Positions 16,622 to 26,116 of a stretch of 64,000 bases of DNA are shown here, piece after piece; position 1 is the first letter of the stretch, and each line of letters begins with the position of its first letter. This stretch comes from Cohnella kolymensis. GTDB lineage: Bacteria > Bacillota > Bacilli > Paenibacillales > Paenibacillaceae. The stretch is taken from assembly GCF_000829465.1 (NCBI RefSeq), contig NZ_JXAL01000008.1:1-64000 (forward strand), read 5' to 3'. The translations under genes and the position numbers were made by a program. The notes under the pieces are model-generated. The model saw nothing but the letters and a program-made list of their open reading frames with translations, searched no databases and was not told the origin of the DNA.

Positions 16622-19600
16622 ATGAACGAGTCCCCGTCACCGGCCGGCAATCAGCAGGCAACGCTTCAAATCACAGGAATGACCTGTGCAGCGTGTGCCA
16701 ACCGAATTGAGAAGGGTTTAAACAAGCTGGAAGGCGTGTCCCAAGCGAATGTCAACTTTGCTTTGGAGCAAGCATCCGTGCAGTTCGACCCGGCCAAAGT
16801 TGACATGCCCCGATTGGAACAGAAGATCAAAGATCTGGGATATGGCACGGTCAAGGAAGCCGTTGACTTGGACATCATGGGCATGACCTGTGCAGCTTGC
16901 GCAACCCGAATCGAAAAAGGGCTGAACAAGCTGGAAGGCGTCAAAGCCACTGTCAATCTCGCTCTTGAAACCGCACATATCGAATATCTCCCTTCTATGG
17001 TGAGCACCGCAGACATGATAAAAAAGGTTGAGCAACTAGGTTATAAAGCTAAACCCAAAAGCCAGGCAGCCGGCGCTGTAGATCACCGGAAGAAAGAAAT
17101 TCGCCGCAATCAATGGATGGTCATCGTATCGGCTATTTTGACGTTGCCCCTATTGTGGGCGATGGTGGGCCACTTCTCCTTCACATCCTGGATTTGGGTT
17201 CCGGATCTATTCATGCAACCTTGGTTCCAATTTGCTTTGGCGACTCCGGTTCAGTTTATTATCGGCGGCAGATTTTACATCGGGGCATACAAGGCTCTGC
17301 GTAACGGCAGCGCAAATATGGATGTGCTCGTGGCTCTAGGTACGTCTGCAGCCTATTTTTACAGTGTATATGTAACCGTCTGGGAAGTTCCGTCGGCTCT
17401 CTACTATGAAACCAGCGCGGTGCTGATCACGTTAATCTTGCTCGGCAAGTTGTTCGAGGCGCTGGCCAAAGGCCGTTCATCGGAAGCGATCAAATCGTTA
17501 ATGGGGCTGCAAGCGAAAACAGCAACAGTCATTCGCGACGGTGTGGAGATGAATGTGCCTGTGGAAGACGTCGCTGCAGGTGACATCTTCTTGGTCAAAC
17601 CCGGAGAAAAAGTGCCGGTGGACGGCGTTGTTTTGGAAGGCGTATCGGCCGTTGATGAATCCATGCTTACAGGGGAAAGCATTCCTGTCGATAAGCAGCC
17701 AGGCGAACACGTAATAGGAGCGACTCTAAACAAAAACGGTGTCTTGAAGGTACGGGCGACCAAGGTAGGGAAAGAAACTGCTCTTTCTCAAATCATTAAA
17801 GTTGTCGAAGAAGCGCAAGGTTCCAAGGCTCCCATTCAGCGCATTGCGGATGTCATATCGGGGATCTTCGTACCGATCGTCGTCGGTATTGCCGTAGTCA
17901 CATTCTTAATCTGGTACTTCGGCGTAGAGCCCGGGGATCTCTCCGGGGCTCTGGAGAAAGCCATCGCTGTACTCGTCATCGCTTGCCCTTGCGCACTCGG
18001 GCTCGCCACCCCAACCTCAATCATGGCCGGATCCGGACGTGCAGCCGAACTTGGGATTTTGTTCAAAGGCGGCGAGCACCTGGAGAACACACACCGGGTG
18101 ACGACGGTTGTGCTGGATAAAACGGGTACGGTGACCAAGGGTAAGCCTGAGCTGACGGATATTCGTGTGGAAAATGAGTTCGAGGAGGCGCAGCTTCTGT
18201 CCTGGGTCGGTGCAGCGGAGAAAAACTCCGAGCATCCATTGGCGGAGGCCATTGTTTCCGGCATTCGAAACAAAGGGATCTCGATACCGCCGTCTGAATC
18301 TTTCCAAGCGATTCCCGGATACGGCATCATGGCTGTCGTCGAAGGCAGAGGCATCATGATCGGAACAAGGAAGCTGATGGCTCAGTACAGTGTCAGGGCC
18401 GACAAAGCATTCGACGAAATGGACAGACTGGAATCTCAAGGTAAAACCGCCATGCTCATCGCCGTTGACGGTGTTTATGCGGGAATGGTTGCTGTGGCGG
18501 ATACCATCAAAGATACCTCCAAAGAAGCGGTTACCCGCATGAAGCAGCTTAACCTCGAAGTCGTGATGATGACCGGCGACAATGAACGTACGGCGAATGC
18601 CATCGCAAGTCAGGCAGGCATCGAACATGTGCTGGCCGAAGTTCTGCCTGACGGTAAAGCGATTGAAGTAAAAAAGCTGCAAGAGTCCGGGAAAAAAGTG
18701 GCCATGGTAGGAGACGGGATTAACGATGCGCCGGCCTTGGCTACGGCGGATATCGGAATGGCGATCGGTACGGGTACGGACGTGGCCATGGAAGCCGCGG
18801 ATGTAACCTTAATGCGCGGGGACTTGAACAGTATTCCCGACGCGATCTCCATCAGTAAGAAAACGATGCTCAATATCAAGCAAAACCTGTTCTGGGCGCT
18901 TGCTTACAATGTCGTTGGAATTCCGATTGCTGCAATGGGTTACCTGGAACCGTGGCTGGCTGGAGCGGCTATGGCTCTGAGTTCGGTTTCAGTCGTGCTC
19001 AATGCGCTTAGACTGCAGAATATAGATCGGAAAGTTGAGGAAAGAGGTAACCAGATGAACGGCAGGATGCAATTCGTATTGATTTTATTGCTTGTTGTCA
19101 TGACTTTCTTTGCAGGTTACGGATTCGGTAGACAAGATGCTCCGAGAACCAGCGAAGACACGGCAGCAATACAAGAAGAGGCGGCGCCTCATGGGCACGG
19201 CGGGGCTGACAGCGACAGCACAAACACGATCAAGACCAAAGCGGTCTGGTCCACTGAGAATGCCCAAACCGGTAAAGACACGACAATCCGGATTCACATA
19301 CAGGATGAAGAGGGTAAGCCGGTCGACGAATTTGATATTAATCATGAAAAGCTGCTGCATCTCATCGTGGTCAGCAAAGACTTGTCTTATTTCAACCATA
19401 TTCATCCCGAATACAAGGGCCAAGGTGAGTATGAGATTACGAACGCTTTCCCGTCGGGCGGCGAATATAAATTGATTGCCGATTACGTTCCGACTGGAGG
19501 AAGCAAGACGACTCAAACCAACTGGATTCAGATTGAAGGGGCTGCTGCACAACAGGCTGCACTTTCACCGGATAAGCGGCATTCCAAAATTGTTGATGGA

Positions 19601-19912
19601 GTAGAAGTAATGCTTCAGAACGATCACCCGCAGGCGGGTAAGGATTTTGAGTTGAGCTTCAAGCTTACGGATGCTGAAACAAAAGATCCGTTAACGGATT
19701 TGCAACCGTATTTGGGCGCAGTAGGTCATGTGGTCGTTCTTAGCGAGGATACCGAGGATTATCTTCATGTTCACCCGATTGACGAGAAAGCAAAAGGACC
19801 TGAAGCTAAATTTATTACGAACTTCCCGGACAAAGGCGTATATAAAATCTGGGGACAATTTCAACGAAACGGGAAAGTATTCACTGTTCCGTTTGTAGTC
19901 GAAGTTGAGTAA
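16622..19912 (+). CDS. copA: CopA Cu(I)-exporting ATPase, frame joined to a His-rich secreted-domain protein
   Basis: Residues 1 to about 802 are a P1B-1 copper ATPase: two metal domains with CAAC at C22/C25 and C90/C93, TGES, CPC at 455-457, DKTGT at D499, a HP motif (SEHPLAE) and GDGINDAPA. Normal CopA stops after LRLQxx. Here the frame runs on through an AAAGAGGT ribosome-binding box into ATG 19055, the start of a 285-aa protein with one membrane anchor ([21 protein letters not shown]), a His-rich PHGHGG stretch and two beta-domains with HIHPE and HVHPID. The retained box suggests two original genes. One added A near 19016 would end CopA as LRLQRI-stop. ATG 16622 is preferred to GTG 16613. 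Confidence 0.9.
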   Translation: MNESPSPAGNQQATLQITGMTCAACANRIEKGLNKLEGVSQANVNFALEQASVQFDPAKVDMPRLEQKIKDLGYGTVKEAVDLDIMGMTCAACATRIEKGLNKLEGVKATVNLALETAHIEYLPSMVSTADMIKKVEQLGYKAKPKSQAAGAVDHRKKEIRRNQWMVIVSAILTLPLLWAMVGHFSFTSWIWVPDLFMQPWFQFALATPVQFIIGGRFYIGAYKALRNGSANMDVLVALGTSAAYFYSVYVTVWEVPSALYYETSAVLITLILLGKLFEALAKGRSSEAIKSLMGLQAKTATVIRDGVEMNVPVEDVAAGDIFLVKPGEKVPVDGVVLEGVSAVDESMLTGESIPVDKQPGEHVIGATLNKNGVLKVRATKVGKETALSQIIKVVEEAQGSKAPIQRIADVISGIFVPIVVGIAVVTFLIWYFGVEPGDLSGALEKAIAVLVIACPCALGLATPTSIMAGSGRAAELGILFKGGEHLENTHRVTTVVLDKTGTVTKGKPELTDIRVENEFEEAQLLSWVGAAEKNSEHPLAEAIVSGIRNKGISIPPSESFQAIPGYGIMAVVEGRGIMIGTRKLMAQYSVRADKAFDEMDRLESQGKTAMLIAVDGVYAGMVAVADTIKDTSKEAVTRMKQLNLEVVMMTGDNERTANAIASQAGIEHVLAEVLPDGKAIEVKKLQESGKKVAMVGDGINDAPALATADIGMAIGTGTDVAMEAADVTLMRGDLNSIPDAISISKKTMLNIKQNLFWALAYNVVGIPIAAMGYLEPWLAGAAMALSSVSVVLNALRLQNIDRKVEERGNQMNGRMQFVLILLLVVMTFFAGYGFGRQDAPRTSEDTAAIQEEAAPHGHGGADSDSTNTIKTKAVWSTENAQTGKDTTIRIHIQDEEGKPVDEFDINHEKLLHLIVVSKDLSYFNHIHPEYKGQGEYEITNAFPSGGEYKLIADYVPTGGSKTTQTNWIQIEGAAAQQAALSPDKRHSKIVDGVEVMLQNDHPQAGKDFELSFKLTDAETKDPLTDLQPYLGAVGHVVVLSEDTEDYLHVHPIDEKAKGPEAKFITNFPDKGVYKIWGQFQRNGKVFTVPFVVEVE
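19055..19912 (+). CDS. Membrane-anchored, His-rich copper-linked protein (in frame with copA)
   Basis: Probably an independent gene: ATG 19055 has AAAGAGGT eight bases upstream. The 285-aa product has an N-terminal hydrophobic anchor, then an extracytoplasmic part with HGHGG and two repeated beta-sandwich-like halves ([21 protein letters not shown] and [20 protein letters not shown]). The paired DL-x-HxHP motifs suggest metal binding outside the membrane. I do not know a characterised homologue. Position in the CsoR-controlled operon suggests handling of exported copper. Confidence 0.65.
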   Translation: MNGRMQFVLILLLVVMTFFAGYGFGRQDAPRTSEDTAAIQEEAAPHGHGGADSDSTNTIKTKAVWSTENAQTGKDTTIRIHIQDEEGKPVDEFDINHEKLLHLIVVSKDLSYFNHIHPEYKGQGEYEITNAFPSGGEYKLIADYVPTGGSKTTQTNWIQIEGAAAQQAALSPDKRHSKIVDGVEVMLQNDHPQAGKDFELSFKLTDAETKDPLTDLQPYLGAVGHVVVLSEDTEDYLHVHPIDEKAKGPEAKFITNFPDKGVYKIWGQFQRNGKVFTVPFVVEVE

Positions 19913-19947
19913 ACGGATAAGAGCCTTGTATGTGCATCCGCGGTTCC

Positions 19948-19979
19948 GAGGAGACCACTCGCAGGTGGTCTTCTTTTTT
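19948..19979 (+). terminator. Rho-independent terminator of the copZ-copA operon
   Basis: GAGACCAC and GTGGTCTTC pair around TCGCAG, followed by TTTTTT. Confidence 0.88.
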
Positions 19980-19988
19980 GGAAAATAT

Positions 19989-20010
19989 ATATACCTTAGG
20001 GGAGTATAGT
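19989..20010 (+). promoter_or_regulatory. Third CsoR-like box and promoter
   Basis: TATACCTTAGGGGAGTATA (19989-20007) is a near-palindrome with the same G-tract centre as the other two boxes. It overlaps a -10-like TATAGT (20005-20010). It precedes the 47-aa membrane peptide and extends the likely CsoR regulon to that gene. Confidence 0.65.
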
Positions 20011-20049
20011 ATAAGTGCTCAAGATGACAACGAGGGAGGAGGTCTTGCA

Positions 20050-20193
20050 ATGATTACAGGTATCGCCGCCTTACTCACCATGTTGTTTGGGGGATTGGTT
20101 GTCCATGATACGGCAAGCAGGAAAGAGTGGATCGGCGCGGGAGTTTCGTCATGTCTCACGGTTGCTGTTATTGCTGTTTTATTTAATGCATAG
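20050..20193 (+). CDS. 47-aa membrane peptide, probably copper-induced
   Basis: ATG 20050 follows a strong GGGAGGAGGT box. The product MITGIAALLTMLFGGLVVHD to VIAVLFNA has two hydrophobic segments separated by a short polar loop (ASRKEWIG). No family is recognised. Its own CsoR-like promoter, directly after the copper operon, suggests a role in copper stress, perhaps as a small partner of CopA. Upstream in-frame codons (from 19930) run through the promoter and are not coding. Confidence 0.65.
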   Translation: MITGIAALLTMLFGGLVVHDTASRKEWIGAGVSSCLTVAVIAVLFNA

Positions 20194-20339
20194 GTAAAAT
20201 TTGCTTAAAGCCGCGTACCGTAGACATCAACGATGATAAAATTGCATTTACAGACAGCGGTTCCCCGATCTCGGTTCAGAGCATTACTTTGGGCCACGGG
20301 ATTCGTACCGAATTAAGGGTGGTGGAGCACGATGATATT
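20183..20339 (+). other. Open stretch resembling a coding remnant
   Basis: Between a stop near 20183 and TGA 20337-20339 one frame reads LKPRTVDINDDKIAFTDSG and then ITLGHGIRTELRVVEHDDI, which looks like real protein, but it has no start codon or ribosome-binding site. It overlaps the GNAT start by a few bases. It may be the C-terminal remnant of a lost gene. Confidence 0.3.
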
Positions 20340-20814
20340 TGAGAAAAGTACCGAACAACACTGGCCTATTGAGCTCCGGATTCATAATTCGAACCCTTAT
20401 TTCAACAAAGTATCCAAAGACAAGGAAGAGTTCACGGCAGAAGAAATTCTGGAAGAGATACGCAATGCCGCTGAGGTTGGAGCAGAAAGATATTTGATCC
20501 GGGATGGCGAGCGATATGTAGGAATCATTGAATTTCTTATGACGAATCCGAATGACGGCAAAACCTGGCTGGGTTTGCTTGTAATCGATCAGGCGTATCA
20601 ATCCCAAGGGTATGGAGCGCGATCGCTGCAGAGATTCTATGAAATCATGAAAGAGAGAAACGTGGAATCTTTCCGTATTGGTGTTCTTAAGGACAACGAA
20701 CCGGCTCATCAATTTTGGAACAACCAGGGCTTTGAGCCATTGGAAGGGGAGAGGTCGATAGAGGGCAAGCAAGCCGTCATATATGAAAAGAAACTCCCCA
20801 CAACCACAGGCTGA
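20332..20814 (+). CDS. GNAT-family N-acetyltransferase
   Basis: A 160-aa acyltransferase fold. The acetyl-CoA binding region is visible as LLVIDQAYQSQGYGARSLQRFY (motif A, Q-x-x-G-x-G/A type) and the C-terminal motif DNEPAHQFWNNQGFEPL is typical of GNAT enzymes. The substrate is not inferable. GGTGGAG lies before ATG 20332. It stands alone, with no obvious partner. Confidence 0.88.
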   Translation: MIFEKSTEQHWPIELRIHNSNPYFNKVSKDKEEFTAEEILEEIRNAAEVGAERYLIRDGERYVGIIEFLMTNPNDGKTWLGLLVIDQAYQSQGYGARSLQRFYEIMKERNVESFRIGVLKDNEPAHQFWNNQGFEPLEGERSIEGKQAVIYEKKLPTTTG

Positions 20815-20981
20815 AGGTGAATACTACTTTGGTCTAGGTTCGGATTCTGGCTGCGGTCCGATTTGATTCCATAATGTATGGGGTATGATGGGAATATTGC
20901 AAATAGCTGCAGCATCTGATCCGCAAAAATACATTTATACATACATATAAAAAAATTGGAATGGGAAAGAGGGAAACCATT

Positions 20982-23900
20982 ATGCTGTCCGTTATTCGCT
21001 TCAGCATGCGAAACACCGTAGCGATATTTATGATTGTCGCTCTGCTTGTTGCAGGGGGCTTCTATGCGATCAATGGGATGAAAATGGAGAAATACCCTGA
21101 TGTCGATATACCCTACCTGCACATGAGGATCATTTATCCGGGCGCTTCGCCCGAGCAGGTCATGAACGACATCGGCGAGCCGCTGGAACAAGAGCTGGCC
21201 AATGTCAAAGGCAAGATCAATATGTATACCGGTGCGAACCCGAACGTATTTTGGTCGACACTGCAATTCGGGATGTCGGTTGATATGGACGATGCCGAAC
21301 AACTGATGCGTGATGCCGTGGCCAAGGTTGAGCTGCCTGATTCCGCCGGCGAACCATTGTTCCAGAAGGAACGAATGGATCCGGAAGTTTATCAATTAGC
21401 CGTCTATGGCGGTACACAGCTGCAAGTGCAGCAATACGTCGACGAGACGTTGAGACCGGCTATCCGAAGCGTGCCGGGTATCGAAGAGATCAACATTCGC
21501 GGTGAAGCCGACCGGAAGCTTTACATACGGCTGCGCCCGGAGGCGCTGCTGGAGAACCGGTTGTCGTACGATCAAGTGAAGCAGCTGATCGCTGCGAACA
21601 ACCTATCCATTCCGATCGGCGATTTGGACACCGCGGATCAAACGCTGCCAATCCGTGCAGGCAAGACATTCAAATCGGCAGATGATGTGAAAAATACACC
21701 GTTGCTCGCCCAGGTTGCCGCCTCGAATGCCCGAACGGCGGGGCTGCCACAGGTCAAATGCTGAAGCTGGGCGACATTGCTGATGTGGCATACGAAGCGC
21801 CGGCCGCTACTTTTACCCGAATGAACGGTGAACCTGCATTGCTCGTCTCCGTTGTTCCGAAAGCCGGCGAGGATGCCGTGTCCATCGCCAAGCAGGTGAA
21901 GCAAGAAATCGGCAAAACACCGCTCCCTGCGGGACTTAAATCCCAAGTGATGCTGGATCAGGCGGTAGAGATCGAGCATTCGGTAAACAGCATGCTGCGC
22001 GAGGTGATGCTTGGGGCGTTAATGGCGGTAGTCGTGACACTGCTGTTCTTGCGAAATGTGCGTTCGACGCTAATCGCCGTCATTTCCATCCCGCTGTCCA
22101 TGTTTGCCTCATTCATGGTGCTGCAGTACCTCGGCTACACGCTGAACATGATGACCCTCGCCGGCATCGCCGTGGCAATCGGCCGCGTTGTTGACGACTC
22201 CATCGTCGTAATCGAAAACATTTTCCGGCGGGTCCGGATGACACACGATCGGAGTTCCGATCTCGTAGAGCAGGGAACCCGTGAAGTATCTGCGGCGATT
22301 ACCTCTTCAACGCTGACGACCGTGGCGGTATTCCTTCCGCTCGCCTTCGTGCCTGGTATAGTCGGTAAGTTTTTCGTGCCGCTTGCCTGGACGATCGTCA
22401 TCTCTCTGTTGTTTTCACTGCTCGTGGCCGTTTCTGTCGTTCCGCTCATGTCGCGGCTCTCCTTGCTGCGCCTGAAGCACACCGAACCTCGCGAGAACCG
22501 TCTGCAGAGGTCTTACCGAGGAGCACTCCGCTGGGCGCTGGCCCACCGTTTGCTCACACTCGGCCTTGCGGTCGTGCTGCTCCTCGGCAGTGCAGCACTC
22601 GTGCCTACGCTCGGCTTTAACTTCCTGCCGTCGGAACAGGTGAAAACTTACAACATCACCGTGAAAATGCCGATCGGCACTGCCGTTGCCAAAACGAACG
22701 AATCCGCAAAGCAGATCGAATCGATACTGAAAAGCCGCAGTGAAGTCGACCGGGTCGGTACGTACGTCGGCGGTGAAACTGCAAACCTTTCTTTTACCGT
22801 GAATGATAGCAACAAAGACACAGAACCGCTGGCCAAAGACCTACGCGAACAATTCAAACAAGTGGCCGGCCCCCGCGAAGTGACGCTTGCCGGAGTAGGC
22901 GGAATACACGTAGGCAATGAAATGGAAATCATCGTGAACGGACCGAACGCAGAGAAGATTAAGGAAGCAGGCACGCAAATGGTAGCCGCGCTGAAAAACA
23001 TCGAAGGTCTAGCCGATGTTCGGAACTCCGCGGAAGGTGAGAAGCCTGAGATCGCAGTAGACTTTGACGACGCCAAATTGGCTTCCCATGGTTTGACGCC
23101 TGCGAGCGTCTCGATCGCGCTCCACAACATTGTTGAAGGCAGCACGATCGGCAAGGCGCAGATCCAAGGTAAGACAACGGATATGATTTTATCGACGCAA
23201 ATGGGAGCTGCTCCTTCGCTGGAAACACTGCAGGAGCAAACGATCCCAAGCCCGCTCGGTACGCTTGTCCCGCTGAAAGAGATTGGCACTGTTAAACAGG
23301 TGGTCAACCCGACCACGATCTCGCATTATAACCAGGCGGAGTATTTGCAGGTAAGGGGCACGATTACGGACACCAATTCCGGTAAAGTTACAGCAGATGC
23401 CGAAAAAGCGCTTCGCGCATTGAAGCTGCCGGACGGGGTAACCTGGGAGTCACAGGGCGCATCCAAGGAAATGAACGAAGGATTTATCAACATGGGCATA
23501 GCGCTTGGTATTAGTGTTTTTCTCGTCTACATGGTGATGCTGCTTGCGTTCGGCGAATGGAAGCTGCCGATCGTCATACTAGTGGCGATTCCTTTCTCCG
23601 TCATCGGTGCGGTAGCCGGGCTGTTCCTCGTCGGCGAGCCCGTCGGCATGCCGGCGATGATCGGCCTGCTGATGCTGAACGGGATCGTCGTCACCAACGC
23701 AATCGTGCTGCTCGAACGCGTCCGTTCGAACATGAGCCGCGGCCTTTCGAAGCACGACGCACTGCTCGAAGCCGGCGTTACACGGGTACGCCCGATTCTC
23801 ATGACCGCAATCGCAACGATCGGCGCTCTTCTGCCGCTGGCGCTGTCGACAGAAGCCGGTCTCGTCTCGCGGGCACTTGCAGTGGTGGTCATCGGAGGTC

Positions 23901-24007
23901 TGACCACATCGACATTCCTCACGCTGCTCATCGTGCCGGTGCTGTACAGCCTCGTCACGCGCGAGAAAAGTAAGGATGCGTCGAAGGCGTCTTCCGTGGC
24001 GGCATAG
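20982..24007 (+). pseudogene. RND-family efflux pump (SwrC/AcrB-like), one frameshift
   Basis: The complete protein is about 1008 aa: an inner-membrane proton-driven exporter with two repeated halves, each with one plus five helices and a large external loop. Opening residues FSMRNTVAIFMIVALLVAGG and PGASPEQVMNDIGEPLE are typical; GRVVDDSIVVIENIFRR carries the proton-relay Asp residues. The frame stops at 21764, but the next frame continues directly (MLKLGDIADVAYEAPAATF). Restoring one G in the G run 21740-21743 repairs it. B. subtilis SwrC exports surfactin; the substrate here is unknown. ATG 20982 is preferred over 20961 because AAAGAGGG precedes it. Confidence 0.88.
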
Positions 24008-24016
24008 TTGCAACGA

Positions 24017-24060
24017 AAAAAGCGCCAACGTCCGGTCTCATCCGGAAGTTGGCGCTTTCT
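24017..24060. terminator. Bidirectional terminator between convergent genes
   Basis: AAAGCGCCAACGTCCGG pairs with CCGGAAGTTGGCGCTTT, with A and T runs on the outer sides. It serves both the RND gene and the MFS gene on the other strand. Confidence 0.93.
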
Positions 24061-24080
24061 ATATTGGTGCCTGCACCAGT

Positions 24081-25331
24081 TTATATTGCGGCTTCTGCTT
24101 TTGCGGGGGCGTGGGATTGCATTTGACCGGAATCTCGATGGAATGAGGCATGGATCCCGAAAAGCAGTATCGCAATAAAAGCTGCAGCCGCTGCCATTAA
24201 CAATACGTTCCGAACGCCATCGCGATCATACAACGTGCCCAGCATGAAAGGCCCGCTCAGTCGCCCGACTGTGCCTATTGACCCCACAATCCCAAGATAA
24301 AAGGGGGAATATTTGCCCGCCTTTTCCGTAATAAACGCCGGGACCGTTGGAGCAATCAACATTTCACCGAAAGTTGTGATCACCATACCCGCGACCATCA
24401 TTCCATAGCTTTGGGACAGAAGAATAAGCGCAAAACCCGCAGCATAACAGATGGAGCTTGCAATGAGCTGCTCAGGTAAGCTTTTTGAAATAAACTTCTT
24501 CATTAATGACAGCAACGGTTGACCGGCTAAAATAATAATTCCGTTAATCGTCCAAAGTAGGCTGTACGCCGCCATACCCGATCCCTGTTCATCCAGATGT
24601 GGAGCAATTCCGGAGTTCCACACCGAGGTGGAGAACCAGATCAGCATCGATCCTATGGCCATAAATAAATATAACTTTACGTTTAATAGAAGCTGCCACG
24701 CGCTTTTTTCATAAGCGGTTTTTCCCGCAATGGCCTGTAAAGAGGATTTCTGTACTTGCGAGTCGGATGTCATAAAAATACAGCAGAAGCAGGCGAATGC
24801 AAGCGTGGCGAGTCCGTTGGCCAGAAAATTTGCCGTGAAACTAAATAAACCGGCAAGTAATCCGGCAATCGATGTACCGATAGCCATGCCGACGTTATTG
24901 CCTACGTAGATAAGGTTAAAGAGCTCACGGCGCTGTTCTTTCCAACGAAAACCCATGTATGCTTGAATTGCCGGCATTGAAATGGCATTGAGAAAACCAA
25001 TCGCCATCATCGTCCCAATATACCAATACCAGCCGGAGACTCCAATGAGTGAAATCTGCGCAATGGCTCCTGACATTAAAGCACCCACAATCAAGTGCTT
25101 TGCTCCGATACGATAATATAGAGCTCCGCCTGCAACTTGTCCGATTATCGATGCCACTGACTGGCAAAGAAGGACCAGTCCTGCTTCGCCATAAGATCGG
25201 CCCAATACATTATGAACATAAAGCGTTGTCAGCGGCCACATGAATGAGCTTCCTAATGAATTGATCAAGCTGGCGCCGACAAAGTACCACGACTGACGGG
25301 GATATTTATTCACCATCACAGATACATTCAT
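24081..25331 (-). CDS. MFS transporter (drug:proton-type)
   Basis: A 416-aa, 12-helix major facilitator. Opening segment SWYFVGASLINSLGSSFMWPL and the conserved loop GSSFMWP...GRSYGEAGLVLLCQSVASIIG are typical of the MdtG/YitG-like group. It starts immediately after the stop of the flavin reductase gene (TAA then ATG), so the pair is one operon. Co-expression with a reductase suggests handling of a redox-active or aromatic compound, but nothing in the sequence names it. Confidence 0.9.
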   Translation of the reverse strand: MNVSVMVNKYPRQSWYFVGASLINSLGSSFMWPLTTLYVHNVLGRSYGEAGLVLLCQSVASIIGQVAGGALYYRIGAKHLIVGALMSGAIAQISLIGVSGWYWYIGTMMAIGFLNAISMPAIQAYMGFRWKEQRRELFNLIYVGNNVGMAIGTSIAGLLAGLFSFTANFLANGLATLAFACFCCIFMTSDSQVQKSSLQAIAGKTAYEKSAWQLLLNVKLYLFMAIGSMLIWFSTSVWNSGIAPHLDEQGSGMAAYSLLWTINGIIILAGQPLLSLMKKFISKSLPEQLIASSICYAAGFALILLSQSYGMMVAGMVITTFGEMLIAPTVPAFITEKAGKYSPFYLGIVGSIGTVGRLSGPFMLGTLYDRDGVRNVLLMAAAAAFIAILLFGIHASFHRDSGQMQSHAPAKAEAAI

Positions 25332-25889
25332 TTAAGACACCCGCTCTCTCTGGACCAACTGAGTAAGCTGCAAGAACGAATTAAGCACCCAGTGGATGCG
25401 GTCTTCGATCTCATGACCTCCTTCGTAACCGGTCTGCTCCAACTGAAACCTCTGCCGCTGCGAACCCCCGATCGATAACCACTCCGGGCAATTGATGCCA
25501 TGAAGGTTGCGGACTATTGCCTGCATTTGCTGTAAGGAGCTTACTCCGACCGCACCTCCGGCCGAACTGACCGAAAGCACCGGCTTGCCGCTGAAATGTT
25601 GCTGTCCAAGATGGTCGAGCGTATTTTTTAAAACTCCGGAAATGCCCCCGTGGTACTCCGGTGTTGCTAATACAATTCCATCCGCCAGCAGCATCGAGTT
25701 TTTCAGTTCGGCAACACCTGCATGATCTGCGGAGGAATCATCGGGGCAGTAGAAAGGCAAGGGTGTGTGGTATAGATCGAAAAACTTAACATCGTGACCT
25801 TTATGTTTGAGGAGTCGTTCCGCATATTTAGCCAACTGGGTACTTGTCGACGCTTTGTGGTTGCTTCCCGTTACGATAGTAATGTTCAT
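25332..25889 (-). CDS. NADPH-dependent FMN reductase (azoreductase/chromate reductase-like)
   Basis: A 185-aa flavodoxin-fold enzyme of the FMN_red family. The FMN phosphate loop is TGSNHKASTSTQLAKYAERL and the flavin-contact loop is ATPEYHGGISGVLKNTLDHL with the conserved PEY-x-G. It would reduce FMN, azo dyes or quinones with NADPH. ATG 25889 is chosen because GGAGGA lies 8 bases before it; a start three codons earlier is too close. It heads an operon with the MFS gene and diverges from the sensor-kinase gene. Confidence 0.9.
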   Translation of the reverse strand: MNITIVTGSNHKASTSTQLAKYAERLLKHKGHDVKFFDLYHTPLPFYCPDDSSADHAGVAELKNSMLLADGIVLATPEYHGGISGVLKNTLDHLGQQHFSGKPVLSVSSAGGAVGVSSLQQMQAIVRNLHGINCPEWLSIGGSQRQRFQLEQTGYEGGHEIEDRIHWVLNSFLQLTQLVQRERVS

Positions 25890-26116
25890 GTCAATCATTC
25901 CTCCATGTTGTCGTGCTTGATTGACTCTATCGTAACTTGCCGGCCGTATCCGCGCGTCGGAGGCCGGTATGATTTTTGTGAATGACTATGTTCAACCTTT
26001 GTCTGAATACTTCTACGACTTTGGTATGAGATTTCGCGGAGCTGATGGTCAGATACTACCTAGATGGTTCTTCGTCCGGTATGATAGAAGAACAGAGTAT
26101 AAAGGGGATCGGGAAA

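Noticed and set aside
16666-19552. Minus-strand frames across copA
   Set aside because: They mirror the plus-strand gene, lack start signals and have no family features.
23557-23973. Arginine-rich frame inside the RND pump gene
   Set aside because: It is an off-frame reading of high-GC codons; the pump frame carries all conserved motifs.
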